This document shows positions 37,301-46,148 of a stretch of 64,000 bases of DNA, piece after piece. Under the pieces are notes generated by a model that worked only from the letters and a program-made list of their open reading frames with translations, was not told the origin of the DNA and ran no database searches. Each line of letters opens with the position of its first letter. Position 1 is the first letter of the stretch. Both the position numbers and the translations under genes were made by a program. Source of the DNA: Prunus persica (Eukaryota > Streptophyta > Magnoliopsida > Rosales > Rosaceae); contig NC_034014.1 in assembly GCF_000346465.2 (NCBI RefSeq), forward strand, positions 3,427,484 through 3,491,483, written 5' to 3'.

Positions 37301-37314
37301 TAGCTCAAGTCTGA
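28317..37314 (+). CDS. NAA25: NAA25, auxiliary subunit of N-terminal acetyltransferase B, 19 exons
   Basis: NAA25 is the TPR-rich scaffold that anchors catalytic NAA20 to the ribosome; NatB acetylates N-termini beginning Met-Asp/Glu/Asn/Gln. Exons: 28317-28463, 28562-28718, 28814-28932, 29035-29109, 29348-29441, 29562-29680, 30526-30596, 31012-31153, 31342-31517, 31817-32019, 33267-33397, 33556-33632, 34098-34172, 34294-34486, 34988-35107, 35192-35330, 35717-35757, 35917-36171, 36619-37314. Phases agree at every junction and give about 1,009 residues, near the plant family length. The start MASKFGLAGGIPERRVRPIW is the family N-terminus; helical repeats follow (for example ALKALILERMGKSDEAFAV). 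A Lys run (GKKKKKTG) sits near the C-terminus. Intron 10 contains a LINE remnant and intron 16 a tandem duplication. Alternative small exons cannot be excluded. Confidence 0.95.
32404..32912 (+). mobile_element. Degenerate LINE remnant (reverse-transcriptase C-terminal zinc-finger region) in NAA25 intron 10
   Basis: The translated frame contains LDWRCLSKGSDETD-LCLHC, MPKSVVALLGCW, and YLWRERNG, the order seen in the zf-RVT region at the C-terminus of plant L1-type LINE polyproteins. The frame then shifts and continues as a further LINE-like segment (SIEDFLVSVDF). Stops and a frame change show it is dead. It is in sense orientation to NAA25 and lies fully inside the intron 32020-33266. Confidence 0.7.
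35386..35601. repeat. Tandem duplication, 2 x 108 bp, in NAA25 intron 16
   Basis: Bases 35386-35493 recur at 35494-35601 with only a handful of differences (for example GGTCTATG versus GATCTATG, and ATCGTAAA versus ATCTTAAA). High identity indicates a recent duplication. It stays within the intron, so the protein is not affected. Confidence 0.92.
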
Positions 37315-37927
37315 AGAATGATCATGAAGTGATTTTGAAGTTTCATGTGCTGTGCTTCTTGTGCTGGTTCAACCTTGGGCCCTGTCCGATTTTGTTGTGA
37401 TTCAGCATGGCAAGAGACTGAAGGAGATTGAAGTTTATTTTGTTAGTAAATTTTTTTTTTTCTGTCTGCCATTATCTGGGGATTTTTCCTTTGCCATTTT
37501 GGGCAGACGGTGGTGGTTGTGGTTGAATGCCGGTCTGTTAGCAGTTTTGCTGTAATTTTTTTGTTGGGCAATTGTAGTTTTTCTTTTCTTGTTCCTCAAT
37601 ATGTTGTGAGAGAGTTGCACAGGCTTGTAACTTTGTATTTTTAGGCATAAATTTTTTGACAATGTATCATCCCATTTTTGTTGCTAATTCAATTTTGCGT
37701 TGTCTGATATTTTATCTTTTATCAAGTCAAAATTTGAATGTGAAATGTATTTGAGCAGAGTAGAGTTCTTGGATTCTCAGGAAAAATTTGTGGTCAGTCA
37801 TCGTTAGATCTTACCTATAAAGTTTTAGTGATTTTAGGGTTAAATACTTTTTCAGTCACTAAGTTTTCTACAAGTTTTCAATTTAGTCCAAAATGTTTTA
37901 ACCAACACAGAATTACCGCGAGTCTTA

Positions 37928-39445
37928 GGGCCAGTTTGGGAGTGCTTATTTCTGAAGCACTTATGCTAGTAGCGCTTATGACATAAGTGCTTCTATAAAG
38001 AAGCAGTTTGTCGTTTGGATGTCACATTTAAAAGTGTTTTTACACTACATAAAGGCGTTTTTGATATTTTGTTGAGTGTTTGGCTGATACAGTAAAATCG
38101 CTTTTAAAAGTACTTCAAAAAAATTTAAAGAATCCTCCCTTTCTACATGGGCTTAGTAGTCCCCTCTTAATGAGGTGTTTTTGGTGGGCCCGGTATTAGC
38201 AATCCCATCTAAGACTAGAATTAAATGAAACAAACATAGTACTAAATTTAGTCCAAGCCAAGACTGTGTACCAAACGACCCCTTAATGATGTAGTTAGTG
38301 AATACCTTTCTGGGTAGAAGGCATTGTCTGGTGAGTAAGAAGAAAGTCTCCATTTTGGTGATGATGTGGTTAATTTGGGGCTGTTACTTCAATATCCATC
38401 TTTACAAAATAACAGTAAGGATATGAAGAGTTTTTACAGGAAAAATGGTGTAGAAAAAGGAGAAAGCAAATTTAGAGGAGACTTGCTAATGTGATAGAGA
38501 AACAACTACTGGAAGATTTTGATTCACTCTTATGGAACAGTAATCCTTGATAGGGAAGTGTTTTGGTTTTAATCGGAGAGAGAGAGAGAGGGAAAAAAAA
38601 AGTATGTTGGCATTTAAAAAAAATAAATATGGGTATTTTCGGTATTTTAAAAGTTTCATCAAAGGGAACCAAGTGCTTCTCGTGTTTTTGTCCTACAGCG
38701 CTTTTAAGAAGAAGCACCTCTCAAGTGCTTCTTCCAAAACTAAGGATGGCAACGGGTCGAGTAAAAGCCGGGTATGACAATACCATCCATGTCCCCGCTC
38801 TCTATTCCCGCCCCCGTCCCTTAACCCAGCCCCTTTTAATAAGTTTCGGGGAATCCCCGTCCTCATCCCATTCGGGGGACTATCCTCCATACCTGCCCAA
38901 ATCTCTGATTTTTTTTGCATAAAAAATTATTTATCATACATTAAGTTTCAAATTAAATTATCATTGAACACATACAAATTAACTATAAAGTTCAACTCAA
39001 CTATTCAAAATCACATCAATATGAAATTTCAAATAACATTAGGAAGAATTAGGAGAGGAAGGTTAACTTAGGGTTAAACATAAATATTATAATTATTTAT
39101 TTATTTATTTAAATTTAAACATATATATTTTCTGGTCGGGTTTGTGGATGGGGACGCCAATACCATCCCCTCCCCATACCTGTCGGGAATTTTTCAAGTT
39201 CGGGGATCCGCGTACCCAATAGCTGTTCGGCTCTGAAATCTCCCCCCCGTTAGGGTCGGGGATCCAACGGGGACTCGTTCCCGTGGGGATTTTTGCCATC
39301 CCTATCCAAAACCACTCCAAGTACTTTTGAATCTCACCCAAAACGCTTTTACAATTTTTGCCAAACACCATTTTTAAAAGACAGAAGCGCTTTTACCCAT
39401 TAAGAAGCGTTTTTCGCTGCTTCAAAATCACTTCCAGACGAACTA
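37928..39445. mobile_element. MITE-like element with GGGCCAGTTTGG end, interrupted by a second element
   Basis: The left end GGGCCAGTTTGGGAGTG and the reverse complement of the right end (TAGTTCGTCTGGAAGTG) are related but diverged. Both arms are rich in AAGTGCTT/AAGCACTT and GCTTTTAAAAG motifs usual in this repeat class. Without the inner insertion its length would be about 950 bases. A clean target-site duplication was not found, so the exact ends and superfamily are uncertain. Confidence 0.55.
38741..39304. mobile_element. hAT-like MITE, 564 bp, inserted in the larger element
   Basis: The ends are inverted repeats (TAAGGATGGCAA; TAGGGATGGCAA as reverse complement of the right end), and the identical 8-base TCCAAAAC flanks both sides (38733-38740 and 39305-39312). 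An 8-base duplication fits hAT. Both ends are G/C-rich with repeats of CGGGG type, while the middle is AT-rich. No transposase is encoded. Confidence 0.82.
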
Positions 39446-40650
39446 TAATGTCATAATCCAAGTTTCAAGGTTAGGAATCATAACTGTCTGACATGATTTC
39501 CCATAAGTCAGTTGGCAGACTACCTAATTGGCTTTAAGTACCCATTGATCCTCTGCTTACGATGGAAAATACCCAATCGTAGACCCGTCAAACCTGCTTC
39601 ATTTCAAATATTAAATAAATGCAGAAGATAAACTACCCATCATGCTAATTAGTGCCTTGATTGATGTTTAAACAATACTAAACATATTGACAAACAAACA
39701 AGTAATTTTCAACTTGATGAGTCTGTTCACAGGTGTGATGCTCTACTTCACTTACTGGTTAACTAACAGTTTTCAATTTTAATACATAATTTTAGAAAGA
39801 CTAGGGTTTGGATTGGGGTTGAGATTCTCAGTGAAGATGGTGAAGCTGATGAGTGTATTGTACTAGGTGTGAACAACCTTGTCATGTCCATGACCTTTGG
39901 TGGATGTTTGTTGTATCATTTTATTTTATAACGGAGAAAAGTAGTCAACTAAAGCAGAAATATATATTCCCTTTCCTTGTTCTACCAACCAAACCAAAAT
40001 TCAACCCTCCCTCTAACTGTCCTATATGTAATTTATAGGTTTTCAAAAATATAAGAAAAAATAGCACAAGATATGAGGGAATGACTCAATTTAGAAAGTG
40101 AACATCAAACCCTTAAAAATGGCTTGGTCCACAAGGCACGATAGATGATGGACAAATGGCTTGGTCCACTCACACTTCTTTTACTTGTCATAAAGGGAAA
40201 ATGTTATGTTATCCGACAATCTCGTATATTATATTATTGCTATCAATTTAAGCGTATGGTCTAAATTGAGAGTTTGATCATATAATACACTATGAGTGAA
40301 TGTTGATAGAGAGAAACATCCTAATCATAGATTGCTCATATCAAGTAAAGCAGAACTGAAGGCACTAAAATTCTAATGACCCTTTGAAAAGTCACAATTT
40401 TGGATGTAAAAGAAGTGTGAGTATTAGTTGCCTCTAACATGGTACTGGAGCATATAATCTCCATTTGTTTAACAGTGCGATTAGAGGGGGTATAGTGGGT
40501 GCACCAAATCCCCTTTATGGTTAGACTAATATGTCTCAAAATCCTAAGTGTCCCTGTTGACCCAAAACCTAATTTACATGGACAACTTATCCAAAATAAA
40601 AGAATAAAAGAAATCACTATTGTTTTTCCCTTTCCCGCTTAATCCAGAAA

Positions 40651-40658
40651 TATATAAG
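40651..40658 (+). promoter_or_regulatory. TATA box of the laccase gene
   Basis: TATATAAG lies 81 bases upstream of the chosen ATG at 40732. Transcription about 30 bases downstream would start after the upstream in-frame ATG at 40672, which supports the later start. Confidence 0.55.
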
Positions 40659-40731
40659 TAGGTGCTCTCTTATGACCATCTCACTCACACAAACTACCAC
40701 AAGTTCCATTCAACAAGGAGCTGAGAGAGCA

Positions 40732-43172
40732 ATGAAGGCTTCCAACTTGACTCTCAAGCCATTGTGCTCTTGCCTCCTCCTTGGCCTTCTTGCCTTCCTA
40801 GCTTTCTTAGCTTCTTTCTCAGCTGCAGAAACTCACTACCATGAATTTGTTGTATGTGTTTTTTTTTCATTCACCATGCACTTCTTTTTATTGTAAGAGA
40901 GTAAAATGGACTTGGTTCAAAATTATAAGCATTTTTTGTTTTCCTTTTTTTTGTGTGGAATGAAATAGGTTCAAGCAAAGCCAGTGAAGAGGCTGTGCAG
41001 AACCCACAACACTATCACAGTCAATGGTCAGTTCCCAGGACCAAATTTGGAAGTCAGAAACGGAGATTCTCTTGCCATCAAAGTTACAAATGCTGCAAGA
41101 TACAATGTCACCATCCACTGGTATTCATCATTACATAAACAATTTTGAGTCTTAAAAGTTTGTTGTAATTATTGTGAATATTAATGTTTGCAACTAAACA
41201 ATCATCATCATAGTGCTTATAATTATAATCTTGGTCGTCAACGAGGTCTAGCCCAGTAGAAAAGAGCCTTGATTTACAGACCAGTGGTCTCAAGTTCTAA
41301 TCCCATGGCACCTTAATAGTGTGTGTGAGAAATCCCCCTCCCCTTGTAGTTTATTAGACTATTGCTTGTATTAACAAGAAAAAAAAATTATAATCCTGTT
41401 CCTAATTATTGTTTATGTATACTTCAGGCATGGAGTGAGGCAGCTAAGAAATCCATGGGCAGACGGACCTGAATACATCACACAGTGCCCAATTCAGCCA
41501 GGAGCCACTTACACTTACCGCTTCACAATCCAAGACCAAGAAGGCACTTTGTGGTGGCATGCTCACAGCAGATGGCTTCGAGCCACTGTTTATGGAGCCC
41601 TCATAATCTACCCTAAATTGGGTTCTCCATACCCTTTCTTAATGCCCAAGAGAGAAGTTCCCTTGCTTCTTGGTAAAAACAGAGAACACTTTCATTCACT
41701 TGCTGGCCTCTTAAGTTTTATCCTCAATCATTTGTAGCTTTTTTAACAACTCTTGTATGTATATGCAGGAGAGTGGTTTGATCGAAACCCCCTCGATGTC
41801 CAGAGGCTGGCGGCTTTCACAGGAGGAGCACCTAATGCCTCTGATGCATACACCATTAATGGTCAGCCTGGTGATCTTTATAGATGCTCCAAACAAGGTT
41901 TGCTATAATACCTCTGACGTATAGTGTGTTCTTTATTTGATTGTGACATCAAGTGTGGTTTGATATAACAATTTGGATAACAATGCAGAAACCGTGAGAA
42001 TTCCAGTCGACTCAGGCGAGTCGATTCTTCTAAGAATCATCAACTCTGCACTCAATCAAGAACTGTTCTTTAGCATTGCCAACCACAGATTGACTGTTGT
42101 GAGTGCTGATGCATCCTACACCAAACCTTTCACAACCAGAGTTCTAATGATGGGACCTGGCCAGACAACAGATGTTCTGCTTACTGCTGATCAGCCACCT
42201 GCTCACTACTACGTGGCGGCACGTGTCTATCAGACTGCCCAGAATGCACCCTTCGACAACACCACCACCACTGCTATCCTTGAATACAAGTCTGCTGCTT
42301 GCAGTTCAAAGAAAGGTCAATCTCCACCACCAGCGTTGCCATTACTACCATTCTTCAACGATACAGCTACTGCGACTGCTTATACTGCACAGATAAAGAG
42401 CCCTTCCCAGGTCAAAGTCCCTACGCAGATTGATGAGAACCTGTTTTTCATTGTGGGTTTAGGACTGAACAATTGCACAGTTCCTAACAGCCCCCGGTGT
42501 CAAGGACCAAACAACACCCGCTTTACAGCTAGCATGAACAATGTCTCCTTTGTGTTCCCTAGAACTAACTCCTTAATGCAAGCCTACTACAATGGTGTAC
42601 CTGGTGTCTTCACCACAGACTTTCCACCTGTTCCTCTTGTGCAATTCGATTATACCGGCAATGTGCCCCGGGGGCTATGGACGCCTAGACGCGGAACCAA
42701 GCTCTACAAGTTGAAGTATGGCTCTAATGTTCAGATAGTGTTGCAGGACACCAGTATTGTGACAACTGAGGACCATCCTATGCATCTTCATGGGTACCAT
42801 TTCTATGTGATTGGATCAGGATTTGGCAACTTCAACCCAAGGACAGATCCCGCCAAATTCAACCTCGTTGACCCACCACTGAGGAATACCATTGGAACAC
42901 CTCCGGGCGGATGGGTAGCTATTCGATTTGTGGCTGACAATCCAGGTGACATTCTAATTTCATATGATAAAGCTTTCTTCTTTTACGACAAAGCAAAGAT
43001 TCACTATTTTGATGTTTTCTTTTAATTGTTGATCCAAATAGGTGTCTGGCTGATGCACTGTCACCTAGATGCACATCTCGCCTTGGGCTTGGCAATGGCT
43101 TTTCTAGTCGAGAACGGAAAGGGACCGTTGCAGTCTGTGATACCTCCTCCAGCAGATCTACCCCGGTGTTAA
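40732..43172 (+). CDS. Laccase (multicopper oxidase, LAC3/5/12/13-like), 6 exons
   Basis: Exons 40732-40851, 40969-41120, 41428-41672, 41769-41897, 41989-42945 and 43042-43172 join in frame to give 577 residues, the normal laccase length. Laccases are secreted blue-copper oxidases that oxidise phenolics with O2, for example in lignin or flavonoid polymerisation. A signal peptide is visible ([18 protein letters not shown]). All four copper-binding blocks are present: HWHGVRQ (split across exons 2 and 3), [18 protein letters not shown] and [17 protein letters not shown]; the axial T1 position is Leu. Wording such as ETHYHEFV and [11 protein letters not shown] resembles the LAC3/5/12/13 group, an assignment from memory. 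Many N-x-S/T glycosylation sites occur. Intron 2 carries a SINE, and exons 2 and 5 contain candidate microRNA sites. Confidence 0.95.
40980..41000 (+). promoter_or_regulatory. Candidate miR408 target site in laccase exon 2
   Basis: The 21 bases are complementary to miR408 except at microRNA positions 1, 7 and 16, leaving positions 9-11 paired. miR408 is known to target several laccases of the LAC3/12/13 group in Arabidopsis. The site encodes the conserved peptide KPVKRLC, so coding constraint alone could preserve part of the match. Confidence 0.5.
41231..41385 (+). mobile_element. SINE, 155 bp, in laccase intron 2
   Basis: The element is flanked by the exact 10-base duplication AATTATAATC (41221-41230 and 41386-41395). 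It has an A-box-like region (GAGGTCTAGCCCAGTAG), a B-box-like GGTCTCAAGTTCTAATCCC, the tail pattern TAGTTTATTAGACTATTGC and a terminal A-run. These are features of a tRNA-derived, Pol III-transcribed plant SINE. Confidence 0.8.
42038..42058 (+). promoter_or_regulatory. Possible miR397 target site in laccase exon 5
   Basis: The 21 bases pair with miR397 except at microRNA positions 2 and 14; the cleavage-site positions 10 and 11 are paired. miR397 targets laccases in many plants. The site encodes the conserved IINSALNQ, so similarity may reflect protein conservation, and a position-2 mismatch weakens it. Confidence 0.4.
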
Positions 43173-44016
43173 GTTATCACCAGAACAACACACTACTAGT
43201 TGGATTTCATGATTGCAATTGCGATATTTGCTTTTATCTTGCATCCGTAGATTAATATGTATTGGTTAGGTTGAATTTGTCAGGTAGTTTCCATTGTGAT
43301 TGCTTCTGCAGTAGCAAGTCCAGAGTTGGACAGAGCTACAACAAGCAGCTTATTTTTCACGTTATGATTGGTTTTCAAAATCATGGAAAAGGATATCATA
43401 TTCGAAACCTATTGCATATCTTCTTCATTCTAGCTTTGGATGATGAGTTGATAGCTCAAAATATGAAGGAACCCAACATGAGATCAATCTAGGTTACATG
43501 TAGTGAGATGGTGCTAACTGCCCCAAAGGGATGCCGTCTACATAAAACTGTTCTGGAGATAAACTAATGCAACTCTTGTGGTAAATTCAACACCTAACAT
43601 AAGATCATGACCAAGTTGACTTATCTTCCATGGTCATCTAATAACCAAACAATAAAGAAAACCAGTAAAAACCCTGCTAAAATGGGTAGCCATTTGTCAA
43701 AAACCTGCACATGATATGTGGAAGGAAATAGTTTTTGGTAAGGAGATGCAATTTCTTGGTTGCAGGAGAAAACTCAATTAACCACAACTGGAAAAACATG
43801 GTTGCTCCGTCTTTCTTTTTGGGATCATTATCTTTAACATAAAATGTTTGGGTAACTGATGGTGCACCTACTTCTCAAGGAAACAAAATCCAAAAAGAAT
43901 ATAGAAACAAAATTACAGTAACAACACATAGTGAATGGTAATTGATCATATCGTAATGTGCTAGCATCTAATTTCACTAAAATTACAATTTTTTGTTGGT
44001 TCAAGCCACTCACCAA
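43173..44016. other. Intergenic DNA between the convergent laccase and SWC6 genes
   Basis: About 840 bases holding the 3' UTRs of two convergent genes. I see no other feature in it. Confidence 0.5.
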
Positions 44017-44579
44017 TCAGGCAACAAATTTCAGACAACGAGTATCATTATGTATATTCTGGCAACGAGACGAACAAAAGCGCACCCCACACCTCACACA
44101 TGTATAGTTGGCAGCAGAACCACACACAGTGCAGAAGTGGCGGCGGGAGGTAGAGCTTGGAGGTCCCACTGCTGCCTTCAGATAGGAAGGAACATGAGGA
44201 GGCAAGGAGTCGAGATTTGCCTGTTTTGGAGGGAAAAATCATGTAAAGAAAGACATCATAAATGTTATTTAAATTGTAAAAAGAATACAGGCAGCATTTT
44301 CCCTATTACCTCATGTACAAGCTCAAGGAATGTTCTTGGGGCCTTCCTGGCCTCAAGAGCTTTTGCCTGCCGAGTTTTGCGCTTGGTGCCCTTAGAGTGC
44401 TTCTTTTGTATATACACTGCAGCAGCAGTTGAAACTGTTATTTGTCTTTCCTTCAATCCATCGAAAATTGCAGAAGAAATTTCATGAATGTGTAGTTTTT
44501 AGCTCAAACAAAACTTGACTGGCACCAAAATCCCACTGAGACTACCTACAATTGCCTTTGATAGACCAATTACTGAAAT

Positions 44580-44621
<42 letters not shown>

Positions 44622-45121
44622 TCTCTCCCATTGTTGATTCTGATTGTTGCACACAATTTTTATACCCACATTTAAACACCACAGCAAATAAGCATCACCC
44701 ATCAACTAAAATCTTAATGGCCTTCAGTTCTGGATGCAAAAGCAACAGGGTCTAAAATCTCATTGCATAGGAAAAACAAACCAATAAGAAGAGAGAGGGT
44801 AAAGAATTAGAGGATTGGACCTTGGTCATCATCATCAAGAGAAGCTTCATCGTCGTCATTAGCCTCTACCATCTCCAAACCCGCATTATCATTTTCTAAA
44901 GCTTCAAGCCGAGCAAGGGCAGCCTAAAACATCAGCCAACATAACCCATCAACTCCAATAAACTTACGCAAGGTCAAATAAACAAAAACCAATATCCAAA
45001 AACAGAAAAACAAAACCTGCGTGCGGTTGTCACTACTCTGAAGAGCAGCAGTCATTTTCGAAGCAACCTTGCGAGTTCGACTCGACATTCGGCGCATTGG
45101 GTTGGAAACGTCATCGTCCAT
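44017..45121 (-). CDS. SWC6: SWC6, HIT zinc-finger subunit of the SWR1 chromatin-remodelling complex, 4 exons
   Basis: Exons in transcription order: 45121-45017, 44923-44821, 44416-44310 and 44220-44017, in frame, giving 172 residues, almost the same as Arabidopsis SWC6/SEF. SWR1 deposits histone H2A.Z in nucleosomes; plant SWC6 loss causes early flowering and serrated leaves. The N-terminus (DDDVSNPMRRMSSRTRKVAS) and the basic KGTKRKTRQAKALEARKAP block match the family. The C-terminus carries the HIT zinc finger: FCTVCG, CVRCG, FCSSRC and IHNDTRC supply the metal ligands. The donor of intron 2 (CAAG followed by GTCC) is weaker than usual but is required to keep frame. That intron also carries a GA microsatellite (44584-44618). 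Confidence 0.94.
44584..44618. repeat. (GA)n microsatellite in SWC6 intron 2
   Basis: About 17 GA units on the plus strand, read directly. It lies inside the intron 44417-44820, as (CT)n in the transcript. Confidence 0.93.
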
Positions 45122-45705
45122 TGCTGCAAATTGATGTTAAAGGTGTCTCCTTTCGCAAATTCTGGTGATGAAAAATCGTTACAATGACTTTCAATCAAGA
45201 AAGCTTGACCAGCATGAGTAAAACGTTTGTGGGTCAGCTTAATTTGGAACTTAACGAGACTGGTTCAGCTACAATTTCCTCGCCTCATATGAAATTGACG
45301 ATTTGGGTACTCGCTCGATTCTCGAAACGTTTCAAACTAAACAGAAAAAGGAACGGTATCAGCAAGACTATCAGCGAGAGAAGGGAGGTGGGTTTTACTG
45401 CACAACAATGGAGTACCTTGCAGAGAGTGAAGAAGGGGAGCCGTGGAAGGAAGTGTGATTTGGGCTTGGACTTCACTTACGATTGGAGCTCCAAACAATT
45501 TTATAGTTGGGCTTCAAAATCCACCCAAACACTTGTACCAAATACAAAAGAAAACTCACTCAAATTTGATCAGCGCACCCATCATCGTTTGGGGATGGTT
45601 TTTCCAATTTTGAATCTTTGTTTTTTTATACGTACATACTCAAGTTGTCCACATTGTCATTTTATGGACTTGAAACATCATCAAAAATTCAAATAATGCT
45701 ATGTA

Positions 45706-45839
45706 TGACTCACTAGTGTAATGGTTTGGAGTAATTGCTCTCATAGAAAATGTTCTGAGTTCGAACTTAGCATTCGTGTAGTGTGTGTGAGTTTAGTATA
45801 CTATTGCATCTCTCAATAGGAAAGGCCTTAAAAACAAAC
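45706..45839 (+). mobile_element. SINE, 134 bp
   Basis: Flanked by the exact 12-base duplication TAATGCTATGTA (45694-45705 and 45840-45851). It shows an A-box-like TAGTGTAATGGTTTGG, a B-box-like GAGTTCGAACTTAG and the downstream GTGTGTGTGAGTTTAGTATAC shared in form with the other SINEs here. It lies between the SWC6 start and the 3' end of the CHX gene. Confidence 0.82.
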
Positions 45840-46148
45840 TAATGCTATGTACAAATATGTCATTTGGATCTCTCCAATCTCTCTTTATAAAAAAAATAAA
45901 AATAAAAATAGGGCAAGAGCTATGTTTTGAGTTGAAGTAGAATCACTATGTATGTATGTACACAAATTGAGTACAATATTTGTTACAATACACATGGAAG
46001 TATACATGTAATTACATGTGAAGTCTACTTATGGACTCCCCTAAGTTCTATTCTACATCAGCTGGTTTGAATGTCCCTATTTCTCTTTTTCATAGGCCAT
46101 TTTCAAAGCTTTGATTGAGCTAGCTAGCTATGTGCACCATCTTCTGGT

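Larger units (their letters stand above)
37315..40650. other. Intergenic region between NAA25 and the laccase, with nested transposons
   Basis: The first 350 bases are probably NAA25 3' UTR. The rest is dominated by a nested pair of MITEs (37928-39445 with 38741-39304 inside). No gene is supported; open frames at 38472-39371 lie inside the transposons. Confidence 0.6.

Noticed and set aside
38563..39371. Open frames in the region downstream of NAA25
   Set aside because: They lie within the nested MITEs and show no protein similarity I recognise.
45184..45696. 170-codon plus-strand frame just upstream of SWC6
   Set aside because: No recognisable domain. It is only a moderately long frame in the SWC6 upstream region and lacks supporting motifs or introns; kept out for want of evidence.
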